This document shows, piece by piece, positions 52,401 through 60,235 of a stretch of 64,000 nt of DNA. The notes beneath the pieces are model-generated. The model was not told the DNA's origin. It saw only the letters and a program-made list of their open reading frames with translations, and made no database searches. The number at the start of each line of letters is the position of its first letter. Within the stretch, counting starts at the first letter, position 1. Made by a program: the position numbers and the translations under genes. Origin of the DNA: Kiritimatiellia bacterium (GTDB lineage Bacteria; Verrucomicrobiota; Kiritimatiellia; RFP12; UBA1067); contig JAEDKA010000007.1 in the NCBI GenBank assembly GCA_016296065.1, positions 25,510 through 89,509 on the forward strand. The letters are read 5' to 3'.

Positions 52401-52755
52401 CGTCAACATGCCTACTTCGCGCTGCTGCTACGACGCGCTTGTCGACGTCAACCGCGAGATTCTCGACAACGTCGACTTCCTCTGCTCGGACGAGCTCTGC
52501 GGCGGCGCGATCTCGAGCGAGACGGAGAACTACATCCGCTGCCTCACCAGGAAGCACGGCGACGAATGGCGCATATACACCGCCAATGTCAATCCGCATC
52601 CCAACAAGCGCGTCGGCTTCAGGCTGCCGCCGGAGATTCCGGCGGACGCGAAGGTCGAGGTCATGTACGAGAACCGCTCGCTCCAGGCGAAGAACGGCAT
52701 CTTCGGCGATTCCTTCGACGGCTTTTCGCGGCACATCTACCGCATAAGGAGGTGA
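49432..52755 (+). CDS. Secreted putative glycoside hydrolase, paralogue of the 21131 protein, with LamG-like N-terminus, 1107 aa
   Basis: The start at 49432 follows AGGAGG. A signal peptide (TFAAIAFASVLSVCAA) leads into a concanavalin/LamG-like domain (~25-245; GSRIAIVYDGRNVSWGSF) and a second sandwich (~265-455). From NLIANSGFEYDSDGVPPHYC (~463) onward it parallels the 21131 protein: CBM4/9-like domain, then a barrel-like region with WLVLDEPEYRKADE near residue 875, PYNPVQMNNCWMG, PCWYFMESENSLHPR near 955, EQIAQCWGSIAAGASGLSWF and a C-terminal beta-sandwich. DEPE is the likely acid/base site. The family is unassigned. Stop and the next gene's Shine-Dalgarno overlap (AGGAGGTGA). Confidence 0.65.
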   Translation: MGALNRTFNTFAAIAFASVLSVCAADYDYEVEFVKSAHGSVVKTDLLPEGGLTFKIELMFEGPFNQIFGGKFDHAKNTTAFFGQEDAEDADGFRDLYNLALGGHEAQTYQTFVSLGRKSRGKWIHCGLQEVNDTVIGSRIAIVYDGRNVSWGSFRMKLEGERTATGKVPVSFFGMTCADGTPKSYACYDMSLYGASFYRDGKQVAEFVPVVKGGVAGLYEKVSKKFYASATAVPLTAGPKAEKKKELVARRNGKTAAIDFSVPVFEDDFTNPKVFAERWDFRGHAQKEIEVKDGAVRVPSGNTGDGIQWKGELPDECAVEADFVCYPEWSKIKDPKDGDYHWASMGCDYGNYGVRSDGYGVSLYAPAEGQATRSCYPWIANFKEGEPVTVRFERRKIGDKMMGYTFLINGVQANYFTAPTPKKKVGFDGVARSNPLVIDNFQCPFEVRRVTIYALQGDDSPNLIANSGFEYDSDGVPPHYCNRNFCAMDKVSVEDYKEKYLKCFMVDRNEKHSGKQSLRLNIGPFVRSFDFFTWNTPTQKGRSAVLSVWAKASEPGVKFKLKLSNEAKIVDLTTKWTRYEVTTTNMPSPGIFSPVWFDVPDLHQRTTEASIWLDDLQLEMVDAPEGGFDSAKTYATEYKPKSGDAANFTLGKPTPHARPERKTPYTAAENALCGYTVPAEGLILGHYDFYMNEKTAGFRVWDANGGFEEVSVDISKMAYGTNSVTVKALGKEWKSEVRKLPFKKGATQINQWSRTLVHDGEKVFMSSPCLIGRENAPQADGTSKQVDIICDAGFKYLNLQNNLNVRDIEMNQKTLAYAAKKGLKFTVWTGEGQTLDDVGEIKRWEDNSATDWSREKMYRMLDSENVINWLVLDEPEYRKADECKAFMERTKKLFPYNPVQMNNCWMGISGRFAGLPTDILMVDYYLTCDGTTLDMVVSKVDVLRSIAPGKPCWYFMESENSLHPRIPSYKEQIAQCWGSIAAGASGLSWFVNMPTSRCCYDALVDVNREILDNVDFLCSDELCGGAISSETENYIRCLTRKHGDEWRIYTANVNPHPNKRVGFRLPPEIPADAKVEVMYENRSLQAKNGIFGDSFDGFSRHIYRIRR

Positions 52756-52762
52756 AACAGAA

Positions 52763-53884
52763 ATGACTTCCAACGACAGCAGTTCCGGCTCCCGGCTGGC
52801 GTCGCTTGACGCGGTCCGCGGATTCGACATGTTCTTCATCATGGGCGGCGAGGGGCTGATCGTCGCCCTCGCCGCGCTGTTCGGATTCCGCGATTTCGGC
52901 GCGACGTTCGGACACGTACCGTGGGACGGGCTCCACTTCATGGACACCGTATTCCCGACGTTCCTCTTTCTCGCCGGCGTGACGTTTCCGTTTTCCGTCA
53001 CAAAGAGCCGCGCGCGCGGCGCGACGGACCTGCAGATCGCCCTCAAGGCGCTCAGGCGCTGCGCGCTGCTCGTTCTTTTCGGATTGATCCACGACGGACC
53101 TCTCCTGCGCTTCGACTTCGCGAACCTGCGCGTGTGGAGCGTGCTTGGACGCATCGGCATCGCCTGGTTCTGCGCGGCGATGCTGTATCTGCGCTTCAGG
53201 ACGGGGATGCGGGCCGGAATCGCGTTCGCGCTGCTCGCGGGCTGCGTGCTCTTCACGCGGTTCGTCCTTGCGCCCGACGCGCCCGCCGGGGCGAGTCCGT
53301 TCTCGCCCGAGGGCAACTTCGGCTGCTGGCTCGACCGGACGCTCACCGGCGGCCACACATACAAGCCGCTCTTCGACCCCGAGGGATTCGCCGGAATCGT
53401 CCCTGCCGTCGTCACGGCAATGCTTGGCATGTTCGCGGGCGAGCTTGTCAGACGCGCCGGGCCTGATCCACGCCGCAAGTGCCTCGATCTCGCGCTGTTC
53501 GGATCGGGGCTTCTCTCGCTCGGCCTCGCGCTTTCGCTCGCATGCCCCGTCAACAAGGCGCTGTGGTCTCCGAGCTTCGTTCTCGTGGCGGGGGCGTATT
53601 CGACGCTTCTCTTCCTTGCCTTCTACGCCGTGATCGACGTGTTGGGCTTCTCGAAGTGGGCGTTTCCGCTCAAGGTGATCGGGATGAACTCCATCGCCAT
53701 CTACATGGCGCAGTCGGTGATCGGCGCCGGACAGGCGAACGACTTTCTCTTCAGCTGGGCGTGGAGGCATCTTCCGGACGCGTGCGGCGACCTGAAGCGG
53801 GTGTTCATGAACATCGGCTACGTCGCAGTCTGCTGGCTGTTCCTCTTCTTCCTCTACCGCAAGAAGACATTCCTCAAGGTCTGA
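52763..53884 (+). CDS. HGSNAT-like/DUF5009 membrane acetyltransferase, 373 aa
   Basis: RLASLDAVRGFDMFFIMGGE at the N-terminus is the SLDxxRGFDM signature of the heparan-alpha-glucosaminide N-acetyltransferase-like family. About ten hydrophobic segments follow, such as VFPTFLFLAGVTFPFSV, WSVLGRIGIAWFCAAMLYL and KVIGMNSIAIYMAQSVIGAG, with IHDGPLLRF and LRVWSVLGRIG loops typical of the group. Family members move acetyl groups from cytoplasmic acetyl-CoA to sugars on the other side of the membrane; in glycan loci they may prepare or salvage amino sugars. An AGGAGG at 52747-52752, overlapping the previous stop, supports translation coupling. It is the only inner-membrane protein in the locus. Confidence 0.8.
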   Translation: MTSNDSSSGSRLASLDAVRGFDMFFIMGGEGLIVALAALFGFRDFGATFGHVPWDGLHFMDTVFPTFLFLAGVTFPFSVTKSRARGATDLQIALKALRRCALLVLFGLIHDGPLLRFDFANLRVWSVLGRIGIAWFCAAMLYLRFRTGMRAGIAFALLAGCVLFTRFVLAPDAPAGASPFSPEGNFGCWLDRTLTGGHTYKPLFDPEGFAGIVPAVVTAMLGMFAGELVRRAGPDPRRKCLDLALFGSGLLSLGLALSLACPVNKALWSPSFVLVAGAYSTLLFLAFYAVIDVLGFSKWAFPLKVIGMNSIAIYMAQSVIGAGQANDFLFSWAWRHLPDACGDLKRVFMNIGYVAVCWLFLFFLYRKKTFLKV

Positions 53885-53901
53885 AAACACAGGGCGAGAC
53901 T

Positions 53902-56727
53902 ATGCAGAACCCAAGGCTGTCGGCCGCTGTCGTATTGTTGTCCATCTCCGCATCGGCAGCTTTCGCCAAGGAGGTCTGGCGCGACCCCGGCGTGACGCAG
54001 CGCAACAGGCTGCCCGCACGCGCCGTCATGGTGCCGTGCGAATCGAAGGCGATGGCGCTCGCCGTGGCGAAGGGCGAGAAGCCGCGCACCGCGTCGAAGT
54101 GGCTCGCGTCGCTCAACGGGGAGTGGGACTTCAAGTGGAAGCACGACTTCTACGCGAAGGAATGGGAGAAGATAGCGAAGATCGTCGTTCCCGGATGCTG
54201 GCAGCTCCAGGGGAAGTACGATCCCGCCCTCTACACCAACGCGATATATCCCGTCCACGGATGGAACGAGGGGGATCCCTACGTCGAGCCGCCGAAGGAA
54301 TACACGAGCCACCATTTCCGCAATCCTGTCGGACTCTACAGGCGCTCGTTCACCGTTCCAGCCGAATGGAAGAATCGCCGCGTCGTCATCCATTTCGGCG
54401 GCGTTTCGTCCGCGATGTTCCTGCGCGTCAACGGTCGGGAGGTCGGCTATTCCCAGGACAGCCGCCTTCCGGCGGAATTCGACGTCACGCCGTTCCTGAA
54501 GGACGACGAGAACGCGCTTGAGGTGGAAGTCCTGAAGCACTGCGACGGAACGTTTCTAGAGGACCAGGACTTCTGGCGGCTTTCGGGAATCTTCCGCGAC
54601 GTCTGGCTCGTCGCGGAGGGCAAGGGCGCGCCGTACGACCTCGCCGTTGACGCACGGCTCTCGGCCAACTTCAAGACGGGCACGCTCGTCGTGCGCGACG
54701 AGAACGGGAAGGCGCTTCTCGAGAAGAAGTACGAGAGTCCGAAGCTCTGGAGCTGCGAAGCGCCGAACATGTACTACGAGACGGTTGCCGCGGGCGGGGC
54801 GGTGTATCCCGTGGCCTTCGGATTCCGCAAGGTCGAGATCAGGGACTCGGTCATCTACATCAACGGCAAGAGGGCGCTCTTCATGGGCGTCAACCGCCAC
54901 GAGATGGAGCCGGCGACCGGCTATGCCGTCACGCTCGAAGGCATGAAGCGCGACATCGAGATATTCCACGACCTCAACATCAACGCAGTGCGGACGTGCC
55001 ACTATCCGAACGACCCCACGTGGTACGAGCTCTGCGACCGCGCGGGCATCTACGTTGTCTGCGAGGCGAACGTCGAGGCTCACGGTGTGCGTCTTCACGG
55101 CGAGACGGAGGGAGTGCTCCCCAAGAATCCGCTCTACCACGACGCCATCGTCGAGCGCGGCGTGAACATGGTCAAGACGTTCCGCAACCATCCGTCGGTC
55201 GTCATCTGGTCGCTCGGCAACGAGACGGGGGACGGCCCGGCGATGAAGGACGAATACGAGGCGATGAAGGCGGTCGACGCGACGCGTCCGGTCCAGTACG
55301 AGGGCGCGCAGGATTCCGACCACAGCGATGTCAAATGTCCCATGTACGCGCGGCCCTGGTATGCCGAGAGCTACGTCAGGAAGAATCCGAAGAAGCCCTA
55401 TGTCCTATGCGAATACATGCACGCGATGGGCAACTCCTGCGGAGACATCCAGGACTACTGGGACCTCGTGAGGAAGTATCCGTCGATGCAGGGCGGCTTC
55501 ATATGGGACTTCGCCGACCAGGCGCTGTGGAAGACGGACAAGCGCGGAACATGGCTCGCCTACGGCGGCGACTTCGGCGAGAGGCCCCACGGAGACAACT
55601 TCAACTGCAACGGCATTGTCGCATCCGACCGCACGTACCATCCGGGCGCCTACGAGATCAAGCACGCCTACCAGCCCGTCCACGTCGACTCGTGGGACTG
55701 GGAGACGAAGACCGCGAAGATATGGAACGCCTACCGCTTCTCAACGCTCGACCACCTGAACGCCCACTGGGTCGTCACGAAGGGCGGCAAGATCGTCAAG
55801 GACGGGCTCCTCGACGTCAAGGGCTTCGAGCCCGACACCGTCAAGGAGGTTAAGGTCGCCGATGCGCCGGACGGGGACGCGATCACGTTCCTGTTCGTTC
55901 GCGGGGAGTTCGACCTTGACGAGGACGGACGTCCCGACGTCGCGGCGATGGACCAGTTCGCGAAGCCGTTCGAGCCCGTCGCCGCGCCTGCCGCGAAGGC
56001 CACGGCGGAGCATCCGTTCAAGATGAACTTCTGGCGCGCGCCCGTTGACAACGACCGTGGGTGGGACATGGCGAAGCAGTGCAAAGAGTGGAAGGACGCG
56101 ACCGAGACGCAGAAGCTTCCCGAGGACTGCTCGGCGGACTTCAAGGTCTCAAAGACCGAGAAGGGCTATCTTGTCGAGCTCAAGGTCGTCATCGGCGAGA
56201 ATCATTCGCCCGTCCCGCGCATCGGCGTGACGTTCACGATTCCGAAAGACCTGACGAACGTCGAGTGGTACGGGCTTGGTCCGTGGGAGAACTACTCCGA
56301 CCGCCGCACCGCCGCCATCCTTGACGTCTGGAAGGCGTCCGTCGGGCTCGTCCGTGGTCTCGCGGGCGAAGACGGCCGTATCGACTATCCCGAGTTTCGC
56401 CTCAACCCAGACAACTACATCGAGCCTGGCGAGCAGGGCTACCGTACGGGCTGCCGCTGGATATCCTTCGGCGACGGAAAGGGCAAAACTGTGAAGATCA
56501 CCGCGCTCGGCGCGCCTGTAGGCTTCAACGCGTGGCCGTATCCGCAGTCCGCACTCGAGAAGGTGAAGCACCAGTGGGCGGTTTCGGCCGGGGATGCCAT
56601 CACCGTCAACGTCGATGCGGTCCAGATGGGCGTCGGCGGAGACAACAGCTGGGGTGCGAAACCCCACGATGACAATATGGTCGGCAAGGGCGAGTACAGT
56701 CTCAGTTTCCTCGTCGAGGGACTGTAA
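53902..56727 (+). CDS. Secreted beta-galactosidase, GH2 (LacZ type), 941 aa
   Basis: The start at 53902 (AGGGCGAG upstream) gives a signal peptide (LSAAVVLLSISASAAFA). Domains in order: sugar-binding jelly roll (SLNGEWDFKW, VPGCWQLQGKYDP, DFWRLSGIFRDVWLVAEG), Ig-like domain, TIM barrel (MGVNRHEMEPATGY, VRTCHYPNDPTWYELCDRAG, IWSLGNETGDG with acid/base Glu ~441, VLCEYMHAMGN with nucleophile Glu ~504, GGFIWDFADQALW) and the C-terminal Bgal small-chain domain (NFWRAPVDNDRG, WYGLGPWENYSDR). It hydrolyses terminal beta-galactose, for example LacNAc on host glycans. It is the last gene of the operator-5 unit. Confidence 0.92.
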   Translation: MQNPRLSAAVVLLSISASAAFAKEVWRDPGVTQRNRLPARAVMVPCESKAMALAVAKGEKPRTASKWLASLNGEWDFKWKHDFYAKEWEKIAKIVVPGCWQLQGKYDPALYTNAIYPVHGWNEGDPYVEPPKEYTSHHFRNPVGLYRRSFTVPAEWKNRRVVIHFGGVSSAMFLRVNGREVGYSQDSRLPAEFDVTPFLKDDENALEVEVLKHCDGTFLEDQDFWRLSGIFRDVWLVAEGKGAPYDLAVDARLSANFKTGTLVVRDENGKALLEKKYESPKLWSCEAPNMYYETVAAGGAVYPVAFGFRKVEIRDSVIYINGKRALFMGVNRHEMEPATGYAVTLEGMKRDIEIFHDLNINAVRTCHYPNDPTWYELCDRAGIYVVCEANVEAHGVRLHGETEGVLPKNPLYHDAIVERGVNMVKTFRNHPSVVIWSLGNETGDGPAMKDEYEAMKAVDATRPVQYEGAQDSDHSDVKCPMYARPWYAESYVRKNPKKPYVLCEYMHAMGNSCGDIQDYWDLVRKYPSMQGGFIWDFADQALWKTDKRGTWLAYGGDFGERPHGDNFNCNGIVASDRTYHPGAYEIKHAYQPVHVDSWDWETKTAKIWNAYRFSTLDHLNAHWVVTKGGKIVKDGLLDVKGFEPDTVKEVKVADAPDGDAITFLFVRGEFDLDEDGRPDVAAMDQFAKPFEPVAAPAAKATAEHPFKMNFWRAPVDNDRGWDMAKQCKEWKDATETQKLPEDCSADFKVSKTEKGYLVELKVVIGENHSPVPRIGVTFTIPKDLTNVEWYGLGPWENYSDRRTAAILDVWKASVGLVRGLAGEDGRIDYPEFRLNPDNYIEPGEQGYRTGCRWISFGDGKGKTVKITALGAPVGFNAWPYPQSALEKVKHQWAVSAGDAITVNVDAVQMGVGGDNSWGAKPHDDNMVGKGEYSLSFLVEGL

Positions 56728-56743
56728 TTCGCCTCTGGATTCC

Positions 56744-56788
56744 CCCTACGTTTGTAGGGATTGCGATTTCCGCCCAGTTTGATACAAT
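56744..56788 (+). promoter_or_regulatory. Composite operator/promoter 6
   Basis: CCCTAC-GTTT-GTAGGG (56744-56759), -35 TTGCGA (56761-56766), 16 bp, TACAAT (56783-56788), then GGCGTA as at promoters 2 and 4. Confidence 0.8.
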
Positions 56789-56822
56789 AATGGCGTATCG
56801 ATTGGGAAAAGGAGCACAAGAA

Positions 56823-57959
56823 ATGAACTCAGGATGCAGGCTTACTTCCGCCGCTCTCGCCGCCGTTCTCTGGGCGGGCACCGCTTCAGCCGATGACGGC
56901 GCGAAGGCGCGCGTCGACGCCTTTCTCGCGAACGAGTTCGAGGGCGGCGCGCTCAAGTGCATGAGCTGCGCCTACGAGCAGCATGGCGAGACGCGCTACA
57001 GTTTCATCGCGCAGAGCGGATGGGAGGGCTTCAGCGCGGACACGCCGCTGCACGTCGCCTCGATCACCAAGGTGTTCACTGCGACGCTCCTCATGCAGCT
57101 CTCCGAGGAGGGGAAGGTGTCGCTTCTCGACTACGTGCAGAAGTACATCCCCGAGTTCAAGGGCGAGAACGTCCCGATCATCAACCTTATGACGCACACC
57201 TCCGGCTGGCGCAACAAGACGGGACACGTCGCGAAGGCGGTTGATCCGAAGCGCCACAGGGAGTTCTACGACACGATGTACCAGGACGCGGAGGTGAACG
57301 AGCGCTTCCGCTACATGTCGCAGGGCTACGACATCCTTGCGGAGATCTGCGAGAAGGTCACCGGAGCGGACGATGTCGCGGACCTCGCGCGCGACCGCAT
57401 CTTCCTCCCGCTCGGCATGACGCACTCCGCCTTCGCCGCGCACCAGGGCCAGGCGGGGCTCCAGATCACCGCGCCGGACCTCGTGAAGTTCGGCCGCCAT
57501 CTTCTCGACATCCGGCGCACGCGCAAGACCGGCATCCTCACTCCGCAGGGCGTCGACGCGCTGTTCCGCCGCTGCCTGAAGCCCGAGTTCAACCGCACGC
57601 CCGCGTTCTTCGCGAAGTCCGGCTACGTCGGCTTCGGACAGTACTTCGGCGAGGTCAACACGATGGAGGCCGTCGGGCACGCGGGCGCAACCGGATGCTT
57701 CTTCCTCATCGACCCCGGACTCGACGCCGTCGAGGTTGTTCTCACCAACCGCATCAGCGAGAAGGACACGCACTTCAGTTCCTGCGACGCCAACTTCGCG
57801 CGCATCTTCTCCGTGATGGCGTCGAACTTCGGCGACAATCCGATCGGCGAGCGCGGCAGGGCGGACGGCTCTGCGTTCGGACTCAAGATCGACCGCGAGA
57901 AGGCTGCGGCGGAGTCGGAGCGTGTTGCCGCCAACCAGGCGAGGGAGCTCGGGCTGTGA
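56823..57959 (+). CDS. Secreted beta-lactamase-fold serine hydrolase (class C/S12-like), 378 aa
   Basis: The start at 56823 follows AAAAGGAG. A signal peptide (LTSAALAAVLWAGTASA) precedes a penicillin-binding-protein/esterase fold: SITK near residue 80 is the SxxK nucleophile motif, INLMTHTSGWRN the usual LLxHTSG stretch, YMSQGYDILAEICEKVTG sits where the YxN motif normally is (here YMSQ, with Ser for the Asn), and GHAGATG replaces the KTG/HxG motif. These proteins are more often esterases or D-Ala peptidases than antibiotic resistance enzymes. Placement in the glycan regulon suggests an ester- or amide-cleaving role on substrates. First gene of the operator-6 unit. Confidence 0.8.
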   Translation: MNSGCRLTSAALAAVLWAGTASADDGAKARVDAFLANEFEGGALKCMSCAYEQHGETRYSFIAQSGWEGFSADTPLHVASITKVFTATLLMQLSEEGKVSLLDYVQKYIPEFKGENVPIINLMTHTSGWRNKTGHVAKAVDPKRHREFYDTMYQDAEVNERFRYMSQGYDILAEICEKVTGADDVADLARDRIFLPLGMTHSAFAAHQGQAGLQITAPDLVKFGRHLLDIRRTRKTGILTPQGVDALFRRCLKPEFNRTPAFFAKSGYVGFGQYFGEVNTMEAVGHAGATGCFFLIDPGLDAVEVVLTNRISEKDTHFSSCDANFARIFSVMASNFGDNPIGERGRADGSAFGLKIDREKAAAESERVAANQARELGL

Positions 57960-57980
57960 CGCCCGGCTCCTTCCGATTTA

Positions 57981-57989
57981 TGGTATAAT
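57981..57989 (+). promoter_or_regulatory. Extended -10 box, probable leaderless start of the GH92 gene
   Basis: TGGTATAAT (TGn plus TATAAT at 57984-57989) ends 7 bp before the ATG at 57997. No Shine-Dalgarno lies between, and no good -35 is seen. Confidence 0.5.
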
Positions 57990-57996
57990 TAGGTCC

Positions 57997-60150
57997 ATGA
58001 AAAACTCGACAATCCTCTCCGCCGCATGTGCGGCGCTTCTGCTTGGCTGTGCCACAAACCACGGTAAGATAGTTCTCGTCCGCTGCGAGCCTACGCCAGC
58101 GGACCGCGTAAACCTCCTCGTCGGCACCGACTACAACGGGCACGTCTTCCCGGGCGCTTGCTATCCTATGGGCCTCGTGCAGGCGAGCCCGGACACCGGA
58201 CACGGGACATGGGCCTATACCGCAGGCTACAGGAACTCGGACAAGACGATCATCGGTTTTTCCCAGACGCACCTGAGCGGAACGGGATGCTCCGACCTCG
58301 GAGACCTTCGCATACTCCCAGGGCGCGACATACGCTCTGCGAACATCGCGTTTCTCCAGGACAAGTCCAGGGAAATTGCAAAGCCCGGCTACTATTCCAC
58401 GTTCCTCGCGGAGCCGCAGGTCAGGGTCGAGGTAACGGCATCGCCTCACGTTGCGGTCTACCGGTTCAAGTACGAAGGGGACCTTCCGGCGCAGCTGCTC
58501 GTCGACTGCCAGTACGGAATCTGCAACGGCGGCATGCTTTCGACGCATGTGCTCGACAGCGACGTCCATGTGAAGGGATCTCGCATTTCGGGGCGCGTGC
58601 ATACGCGCGTGTGGGTCGAGCGCAACTGGTACTTCGTCCTTGACTGCAATCATCGGTTCAATTCCGTGGAACTTCCCGCCGCAGAGGGGGAGAAGGCTCC
58701 GAGGTATGTGCTGACGTTCGAGGACATGAAGCCGGAAGACGTCGTCGAGGTGAGGGTGGCGATGTCTTCCGAAAGCGTCGACGGCGCACTTAATAACCTT
58801 GGCAAGACGTACAATGACAATTTCGGCAAGATCCTCCTCGATGCGAAGGAGGCGTGGAACAGAGTCCTCGGACGCGTCGATGCGAAGGGAACGGACGAGC
58901 AGCTCGCCAACTTCTACACGTCCCTGTACCACCTCTTCGTGCAGCCGAACAACATCGCGGACGCGGGCAAGCCTGTGCGCTACTCGACTTTCTCGTGCTG
59001 GGACACGTTCCGCGCGGCGCATCCGCTCTACACGATCCTCACGCCCGAGAACGTCTCGCCGTTCGTGAACTCAATGATCGAGGACCAGAAGAAGAACGGG
59101 TTCGCCTCGATCTGGACATTGTGGGGCGAGGACAACCAGTGCATGATCGGCACCCACTCCGTGCCTGTGATAGTCGACGCGTACCTCAAGGGCTTCCGCG
59201 GCTTCGACGCCGAGGAGGCGTACAAGGCGATCAGGGCGTCCCTCCGCGAGAGCCATGCCAACCGCCGCAAGGAGAACTGGGATCTCCTCGACAAGTACGG
59301 GTACTATCCGTGCGACGTCATAAAGGCGGAGTCCGCGTCCCGCACTCTCGAGTGCGCCTACGACGACTGGTGCGCGGCGCAGATGGCGAAGGCGCTCGGG
59401 AAGGGCGAGGACTACGAGTTCTTCTCAAAGCGAGCCCAGAACTACCGGAACATCTTCGACAAGGAGAACCTTCTCATGCGCGCCCGCGACACGGAGGGCA
59501 GGTGGCGCGATCCGTTCAATCCGTTCAAGCTCGGATTCGGCGACGGCAACGACTTCACGGAGGGCAACTCCTGGCAGTACACGTGGCACGTGATGCACGA
59601 CCCAGAGGGGCTTATCGAACTCTTCGGCGGGAAGGAAAAGTTCGCCGAGCGACTCGACATGCTATTCACGTTCCCGGAGAGGATCGAGGGACAGGGCGAC
59701 GTGTCGGACGTCTCGGGGCTCATTGGCCAGTACGCCCACGGCAACGAGCCGTCCCACCACGTGGCATACTTCTACCAATACGCGGGCAAGCCGCGCCGCA
59801 CGGCCGAGGTCGTGCGCGAGGTGTTCGACAGGTTCTACCTCAACAAGCCGGACGGACTGTGCGGAAACGACGACTGCGGACAGATGAGCGCCTGGTACGT
59901 CTTCAGCGCGATGGGCTTCTATCCGTTCAACCCTTGCGGAGGCGAGTACGTCCTCGGCGCGCCGCAGCTTCCGGAGGTGACGCTCCGCCTCCCCGGCGGG
60001 AGAAAGCTCGCCGTTGTGGCGAAGAACCTTTCGGAGAAGAACAAGTACGTCAAATCCGTGAGTCTCAACGGAAAGAAAATCGACGGCTTCAAGATCACGC
60101 ACGACCAGATAATGGCCGGCGGGACGCTCGAGTTCGAGATGGAGGACTGA
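57997..60150 (+). CDS. GH92 alpha-mannosidase lipoprotein, 717 aa
   Basis: The N-terminus (LSAACAALLLGCATN) is a lipoprotein signal with lipobox LLGC, so the enzyme is membrane-anchored facing outside the cytoplasm. GH92 hallmarks: VNLLVGTDYNGHVFPGACYP, GLVQASPDTGHG, GFSQTHLSGTGCSDLGD, YHLFVQPNNI, FSCWDTFRAAHPLYTIL, ASIWTLWGEDNQCMIGTHSV, NSWQYTWHVMHD and NDDCGQMSAWYVFSAMGFYP. The family consists of calcium-dependent exo-alpha-mannosidases that trim N-glycans or fungal mannans; the length matches. It can be read from operator 6 and from its own leaderless promoter. Confidence 0.92.
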   Translation: MKNSTILSAACAALLLGCATNHGKIVLVRCEPTPADRVNLLVGTDYNGHVFPGACYPMGLVQASPDTGHGTWAYTAGYRNSDKTIIGFSQTHLSGTGCSDLGDLRILPGRDIRSANIAFLQDKSREIAKPGYYSTFLAEPQVRVEVTASPHVAVYRFKYEGDLPAQLLVDCQYGICNGGMLSTHVLDSDVHVKGSRISGRVHTRVWVERNWYFVLDCNHRFNSVELPAAEGEKAPRYVLTFEDMKPEDVVEVRVAMSSESVDGALNNLGKTYNDNFGKILLDAKEAWNRVLGRVDAKGTDEQLANFYTSLYHLFVQPNNIADAGKPVRYSTFSCWDTFRAAHPLYTILTPENVSPFVNSMIEDQKKNGFASIWTLWGEDNQCMIGTHSVPVIVDAYLKGFRGFDAEEAYKAIRASLRESHANRRKENWDLLDKYGYYPCDVIKAESASRTLECAYDDWCAAQMAKALGKGEDYEFFSKRAQNYRNIFDKENLLMRARDTEGRWRDPFNPFKLGFGDGNDFTEGNSWQYTWHVMHDPEGLIELFGGKEKFAERLDMLFTFPERIEGQGDVSDVSGLIGQYAHGNEPSHHVAYFYQYAGKPRRTAEVVREVFDRFYLNKPDGLCGNDDCGQMSAWYVFSAMGFYPFNPCGGEYVLGAPQLPEVTLRLPGGRKLAVVAKNLSEKNKYVKSVSLNGKKIDGFKITHDQIMAGGTLEFEMED

Positions 60151-60160
60151 CACCCCGTCG

Positions 60161-60210
60161 GCCCGGCTGAGAGAGCCCGGGCAGGCCTGCGGACGGAAAT
60201 TCGTCCGCAG
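60161..60210. terminator. Tandem hairpins between convergent genes
   Basis: GCCCGGCT/AGCCCGGGC (60161-60182) and CTGCGGACG-GAAATT-CGTCCGCAG (60187-60210). There is no U-run on the plus strand. It sits between the convergent ends of the GH92 gene and the minus-strand cluster, so a bidirectional terminator is plausible. Confidence 0.45.
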
Positions 60211-60235
60211 GGCAGAGGATGCGCCATAAGCCAGT

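Noticed and set aside
53479..53901. Upstream in-frame extension of the GH2 beta-galactosidase
   Set aside because: It overlaps the acetyltransferase gene and lacks a ribosome site; the ATG at 53902 gives a proper signal peptide.
56823..57959. Beta-lactamase-fold gene as antibiotic resistance
   Set aside because: The YxN and KTG positions deviate from class C enzymes and the gene is under the glycan operator, so an esterase or peptidase role is more likely.
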